64,000 nt of DNA from Streptomyces xylophagus (lineage in GTDB: Bacteria > Actinomycetota > Actinomycetes > Streptomycetales > Streptomycetaceae), in NCBI RefSeq assembly GCF_000716435.1, contig NZ_JNWO01000004.1, positions 351,193 to 415,192 on the forward strand, read 5' to 3'. This document shows positions 60,149-64,000 of this stretch, one piece after another (positions within the stretch are counted from its first letter, which is position 1; each line of letters starts with the position of its first letter). A program made the position numbers and the translations under genes. The notes under the pieces were generated by a model. The model worked only from the letters and a program-made list of their open reading frames with translations. It was not told the origin of the DNA and searched no databases.

Positions 60149-62155
60149 TCAGTCCGGCCGTGGCCCCGCCCCCCTCACCACCTCGCGCAGCAACGGCCTG
60201 CTCGCCGCGCTCGCACCCGCCAGGCCCACGAAACCCAGGGTCAGACAGGCCGCGAGGAGTGCGACACCGGGGCCGTCCACGTGGGGCGTGCCGCCGGCGA
60301 AGGTCAGTGGGGCCGCGCAGAAGAGGCCGGTCAGCAGGGCGCCGGTCGTCAGGACCGTGCCGGGGAGCACCGACTCCGTGCGCCTGGCCGTGTCAAGGAC
60401 GCGGAGGGGCGTGCCCGCCAGGTGGAGGAGGCCGTAGGTGCGGCGGCGGTCCAGGACCGAGGAGGCCGCGGTGATGCCGGTCGAGGCGATGGCGACGGTG
60501 AAGCTCGCGCCGAGTACCGCCAGGGTGGAGAGGTGGAAGTCGTGGTCGAACCGGCGTGACTGCCAGTCGATGTCCGTGCCGGTGATCGGGAACTGGCCGG
60601 GGGCGAGGCCGGTCAGTGCGGTGCGGGCCCTGTCGAGCTGGCGGGGGTTCGCGATCGTCGCCGTGATCTGGCGCTCGTCGCCCGTGCCCGTGCCCGTGGC
60701 GACCCAGGTGGTGGTCGTGCCGACCGTGGCCTTGATGTGCGCCTGCTTCAAGCGGACGCCGAACTGCTGTCGTACGGCGGCGACTTGGGCCTTCGGTACG
60801 GAGAGCGAGAGTTGGTCGGGGCTGCTCCAGGGCGTGCCGCCCGCGATGCTGAACAGGGCGAAGAAACCGGCCACGAACCCCGCCAGGGTCAGGCCCGACA
60901 CCGCGCGCCAGACCGACTTGGGGTCGTCCAGGAGGCGCCGGCCGGCCAGGAGGGTCGTAGGGCGGCGGGCCAGGGTGGTCAACAGCGCGCCGAGCGTGCC
61001 GACCGCCCACGGGCCGATGACCGACAGGGCGGCGAAGACCGCCGCGCAGCAGTACACCACCGCGTCGATGTCCATCGGCCTGCCTGCGGAGAGTTGCCAG
61101 TAGCCGACGAGTACGGCGACGAACAACAGGGCGCGTACGGCGTTGAGTCGGGCGGCGCGGGAACGGCGTACGACTCCCAACGGGCCTACGACCACCTGCC
61201 GTAGGCCCGCCAGCGCGCTGATCGTCACCATCAGCACCACGCCGGCGAGTACGGCGAGCAGGACAGGTGTGCCGACCCAGAGGTCGGAGACGTACCAACT
61301 ACCGCCCGCCACAGGGACTTTGGACGCCAGGGGCAGCAACGCCGCGTAGCCCACGGCGCCTGCCGCCGCACCTGCCGCGGACGTCAGTGCCGCCTCGGCC
61401 GCCGCCATTCCCGCGATCCGGCGCGGTGCCGCGCCCAGCAGGCGCAGCAGCGCCAGGCGGGTGTCCCGGCGGGAGACGGAGAGGCGGGCGGAGGAGGCGC
61501 CCAGGACGAGCAACGGGATGATCACCAGGACCGTCGCCAGCTTGGCCAGGGCCTGGTACTGGGAGGCGATTCCGTCCGTTGTCCGCGTTCCCGTGAAGTC
61601 CGCTACGGGGGTGGGGGTCACGATGTCGCCCGGGCGGCGGGGGTCGGTGCCGCGTTTCGTCGTCATGGTGGGGTCGTTGGCCCTGTAGCCGACCACCGCC
61701 ACCTTTTCGCCGGGGCGTGCCAGTGCGGCTCGGCCCAGTGTTCCTGTCGTGGTTGTCGACCCCGGCAGCTTGCCCAGCGCGGGTGACGTCCATACCTCGC
61801 CCGGCCTGGGGAAACGGGGCATGCCGGGTGGGGGTGCGGGGGGCTTGGTCTGCTTGGTCGGATTGCTTGGCAGGGCGGCGATGTCGATGACCGTCACCGG
61901 TTCGCCGTTGATGAACGTGGTGGCTACGGCCTGTACGGCGACCGCGTGCGCGGGGTCGGTCTTGGCGGGGGTGCGCCAGTCGGTGTGGGCGGCGCGTGCG
62001 GCGAAGCCCAAGTTGGCGCCCACGCACAGGAAGAGGAGGGTGGTGCAGAGTGCCGACGCGGCGACGGACAGGCCCACGGCGAGACTGCCGTGCCTGCCGC
62101 CGCCGCGCAGCAGGCGCCAAGTCAGGGTCCAGGTGGTGCGGTTGAGGGTCCTCAT
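60149..62155 (-). CDS. FtsX-type ABC transporter permease
   Basis: A 668-residue permease with a first helix near residues 20-45, a large extracytoplasmic region (about 50-215, Pro-rich PPAPPPGMPRFPRPGE), then about nine further helices in two FtsX domains. Such two-domain permeases work with one ATPase and often export or sense peptide antibiotics. ATG 62155 overlaps the ATPase stop by 4 nt. Confidence 0.88.
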   Translation of the reverse strand: MRTLNRTTWTLTWRLLRGGGRHGSLAVGLSVAASALCTTLLFLCVGANLGFAARAAHTDWRTPAKTDPAHAVAVQAVATTFINGEPVTVIDIAALPSNPTKQTKPPAPPPGMPRFPRPGEVWTSPALGKLPGSTTTTGTLGRAALARPGEKVAVVGYRANDPTMTTKRGTDPRRPGDIVTPTPVADFTGTRTTDGIASQYQALAKLATVLVIIPLLVLGASSARLSVSRRDTRLALLRLLGAAPRRIAGMAAAEAALTSAAGAAAGAVGYAALLPLASKVPVAGGSWYVSDLWVGTPVLLAVLAGVVLMVTISALAGLRQVVVGPLGVVRRSRAARLNAVRALLFVAVLVGYWQLSAGRPMDIDAVVYCCAAVFAALSVIGPWAVGTLGALLTTLARRPTTLLAGRRLLDDPKSVWRAVSGLTLAGFVAGFFALFSIAGGTPWSSPDQLSLSVPKAQVAAVRQQFGVRLKQAHIKATVGTTTTWVATGTGTGDERQITATIANPRQLDRARTALTGLAPGQFPITGTDIDWQSRRFDHDFHLSTLAVLGASFTVAIASTGITAASSVLDRRRTYGLLHLAGTPLRVLDTARRTESVLPGTVLTTGALLTGLFCAAPLTFAGGTPHVDGPGVALLAACLTLGFVGLAGASAASRPLLREVVRGAGPRPD

Positions 62156-62880
62156 CGCCGGACTCCGGTGCCCGCGGCGGGGATTCGCGTGGCCGGCTCT
62201 TCTCCTACGATCCGGCCGTCCCGTACTCGTACCGTACGGTCGCACCAGCGGGCGACCGACTCGTCGTGGGTGACCACCACCAGCGCGGCGTTCTGCGCCT
62301 TGGTGACCTTCACCAGCATGGCGATCATGTCCTGGCCCGTCGTCCGGTCCAGGGCGCCGGTCGGTTCGTCGGCGAAGACGACCTGAGCGCCGGCGACCAA
62401 CGCCCTTGCCAGAGCGACCCGTTGGGCCTGGCCGCCGGAGAGTTCGCCGGGGCGGCTGTCCTCCTTGCCGTCCAGGCCAAGGGGTGCGAACCACTCGCGT
62501 GCGTGACGCTCGGCCTCGCGGCGGGGCATGCCGCCGAGCATCAGGGGGAGCGCCACGTTCTCCACCGCCGGGAGTTCGGGCAGCAACTGGCCGAACTGGA
62601 ACACGAATCCGAAGCGGACGCGGCGCAACTCGCTGCGGTGCGGTTCGCGCAGCTGGTCTATGCGTTCGCCGTCCAGCAGGACCTGTCCGCTGTCCGGGCG
62701 CTCGATGTTCGCGAGGCAGTGCAGCAGCGTCGACTTGCCCGAGCCCGAGGGACCCATCACGGCCACGGACTCGCCGGCGCGCACGGCGAGATCCACGGCG
62801 TCGAGCGCGTGCGTGGAGCCGAAGGACTTCGACAGCGCGATGCCCTGCAGCACCGGTGGATCGGGGGAGTTGGGGTTCAT
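62152..62880 (-). CDS. ABC transporter ATPase (LolD/MacB type)
   Basis: A 242-residue ATPase: Walker A GPSGSGKST, Q-loop VFQFGQLLPELPAVENV, signature LSGGQAQR, Walker B VVFADEP and H-loop THD. I prefer ATG 62880, which has GGAG 5 nt upstream; ATG 62892 would add four residues. Forms one transporter with the downstream permease and is divergent from a sensor kinase gene, a common detoxification or regulation layout. Confidence 0.93.
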   Translation of the reverse strand: MNPNSPDPPVLQGIALSKSFGSTHALDAVDLAVRAGESVAVMGPSGSGKSTLLHCLANIERPDSGQVLLDGERIDQLREPHRSELRRVRFGFVFQFGQLLPELPAVENVALPLMLGGMPRREAERHAREWFAPLGLDGKEDSRPGELSGGQAQRVALARALVAGAQVVFADEPTGALDRTTGQDMIAMLVKVTKAQNAALVVVTHDESVARWCDRTVRVRDGRIVGEEPATRIPAAGTGVRR

Positions 62881-62999
62881 GTGCTCCAACATGCTTGTCC
62901 GCTACGGCACTTCGCCTCGGCCGGGCGGCCGGTTCGGCTTCGTCGCGTCGTCCTTTCGGCCGAGGCCGTTCGGCAAGAGCCGCCCCTACGCTGCGAGTT

Positions 63000-64000
63000 G
63001 TGCGAGACGTAGACGATCAGACTCCCCTTTCCCGGCTGTCCCGCCGTACCGCCCTCACCGCGTTGGCGGTGGTCATGGCGCTGTTGTGGGTGCTCGACGT
63101 GGCCGGTATCGCGACCGTCGCTGGGCTGGAGGGGAACGGGGTGTGGTGGCGGCTGCTGCCGGGTGTCGTGGCCGCCGTGGCGTTGCTGTTGCCGGGCAGG
63201 TCAAGGGTGCTGACCTGGGGTGCTGGGGTCGCGGTGGTCGTGTCCTGGGCGGTCACGTTGGGCCTGCTCGGGGCCGTGACGCCGACGTTCGCCGGCTGGG
63301 GGCTGTTGGAGACGCTGTGCTTGCTCCTTCTGCTGGTGCGTACGACGCAGGATGTGGCCCCGCCCTGGCCGGCCGCCGCGTTGGGTGCCGCGCTCGCCGT
63401 CGCCGTGATCGCGGCACCGATGCGACTGGAAGGGGGCGGAGTCGGCTACTCCTTCCTCCTGACCTTCCCCACGGGCGGGGCGGTCGGCCTCGGCTGTTAT
63501 CTGCGCAGTCTCGACGACCGTAGAAGGCGCGCGGTCGCCGATGTGCGGCAGAGCGAGCGGCTCGAACTCGCCCGGGAACTCCACGACTTCGTCGCCCACC
63601 ACGTCACGGGCATCGTCGTGCAGGCGCAGGCCGCCCGGGCGATCCGGGAGAGCGCGCCCGAGCAGGTGGACCCGTTGCTGCGGCACATCGAGCAGGCCGG
63701 GTCCGAAACCCTGCAGTCCATGCGGAAGTTGGTGCGGGTGCTGCGCGAGGACGACGGACGGGCGGTGCGGCCGGGGGATCTCTTCGCCGAACTGGGCGAA
63801 CTGGTCGCCGCGTTCGCCGAACGCGACGCCCCCGCCACCCTCCAGGTCGCGGCCGAGGCGAGGCAGGCGCGGCCCGATCCCGAGGTGGAGACGTCCGTGC
63901 GGAACGTGGTGCGGGAGGGGCTGACGAATGTACGCCGTCATGCGGCGGGATCGCCGTCCGTGTCGGTGCGGGTCGGGCTGTCGGGGGAGGGGGCGGGGGC
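63000..64000 (+). CDS. NarL-type sensor histidine kinase (partial, runs off window)
   Basis: At least 333 residues. Four to five membrane helices lie in the first 170 residues without a large sensor domain. The HisKA_3 dimerisation region follows, with phospho-His195 in ARELHDFVAHHV, then the start of the HATPase domain with N box VVREGLTNVRRHA. The GTG at 63000 has no RBS; TACGCT at 62987-62992 could be a -10 for a leaderless mRNA. Probably controls the divergent ABC transporter with a response regulator beyond the window. Confidence 0.9.
   Translation, partial: MRDVDDQTPLSRLSRRTALTALAVVMALLWVLDVAGIATVAGLEGNGVWWRLLPGVVAAVALLLPGRSRVLTWGAGVAVVVSWAVTLGLLGAVTPTFAGWGLLETLCLLLLLVRTTQDVAPPWPAAALGAALAVAVIAAPMRLEGGGVGYSFLLTFPTGGAVGLGCYLRSLDDRRRRAVADVRQSERLELARELHDFVAHHVTGIVVQAQAARAIRESAPEQVDPLLRHIEQAGSETLQSMRKLVRVLREDDGRAVRPGDLFAELGELVAAFAERDAPATLQVAAEARQARPDPEVETSVRNVVREGLTNVRRHAAGSPSVSVRVGLSGEGAG

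Noticed and set aside
62156..62494. N-terminal extension of the ABC permease
   Set aside because: The extension overlaps the ATPase gene in another frame; the ATGA overlap at 62155 marks the true start.

Overview
The window is Streptomyces chromosome: very high G+C, GTG/TTG starts, Lys/Ala-rich topoisomerase I tail, and the conserved gene order H+-pyrophosphatase, lipoprotein, methyltransferase, Ser/Thr kinase, topA, tmk, holB, secreted peptidase, tRNA-Thr. A temperate siphovirus-type prophage of about 40.2 kb interrupts it.

Layout. (1) 1-17.9 kb, host core genes, all on the + strand: hppA, a small lipoprotein, a methyltransferase, a membrane Ser/Thr kinase, topA, an MFS/thymidylate kinase fusion, holB and a lipoprotein peptidase, ending at tRNA-Thr(CGT). 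(2) 17,908-58,206, prophage between 89-bp perfect direct repeats (attL/attR) that hold the 3' part of the tRNA gene and its terminator. Left to right: tyrosine integrase and XRE regulator (-); xis-like gene (+); a cargo block with an HATPase pair (-) and an HTH-DUF5753/DUF397 pair (+); then, on the - strand, lysis (23.5-24.9 kb), tail (25.0-34.9 kb) and head/packaging genes (34.9-47.3 kb); then early genes on the - strand (48.4-56.7 kb: HTH, zinc-binding and small proteins, primosome-like protein, RecT, YqaJ exonuclease); then a divergent repressor (+) and a small gene. (3) 58.2-64 kb, host or older accessory DNA: a phosphotransferase, a 5'-truncated ABC permease, a complete ABC permease/ATPase pair (-) and a divergent sensor kinase running off the window.

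How it works together. Integrase and the xis-like protein act on the tRNA-Thr site. The 57.1-kb repressor probably binds 19-bp inverted operators in front of the early operon, which supplies replication and RecT/YqaJ recombination. Late genes run leftward from terminase to lysis and end at a strong terminator. Several + strand genes sit against the - strand early and late operons: mostly small membrane proteins, plus an SRA-domain PD-(D/E)XK nuclease and a ParB-like protein. They look like lysogen-expressed 'moron' genes. The most interesting items are the nuclease moron, the integrase whose C-terminus changes on integration, the programmed -1 frameshift in the tail chaperone, the operator architecture, and a possible older insertion scar right of attR.
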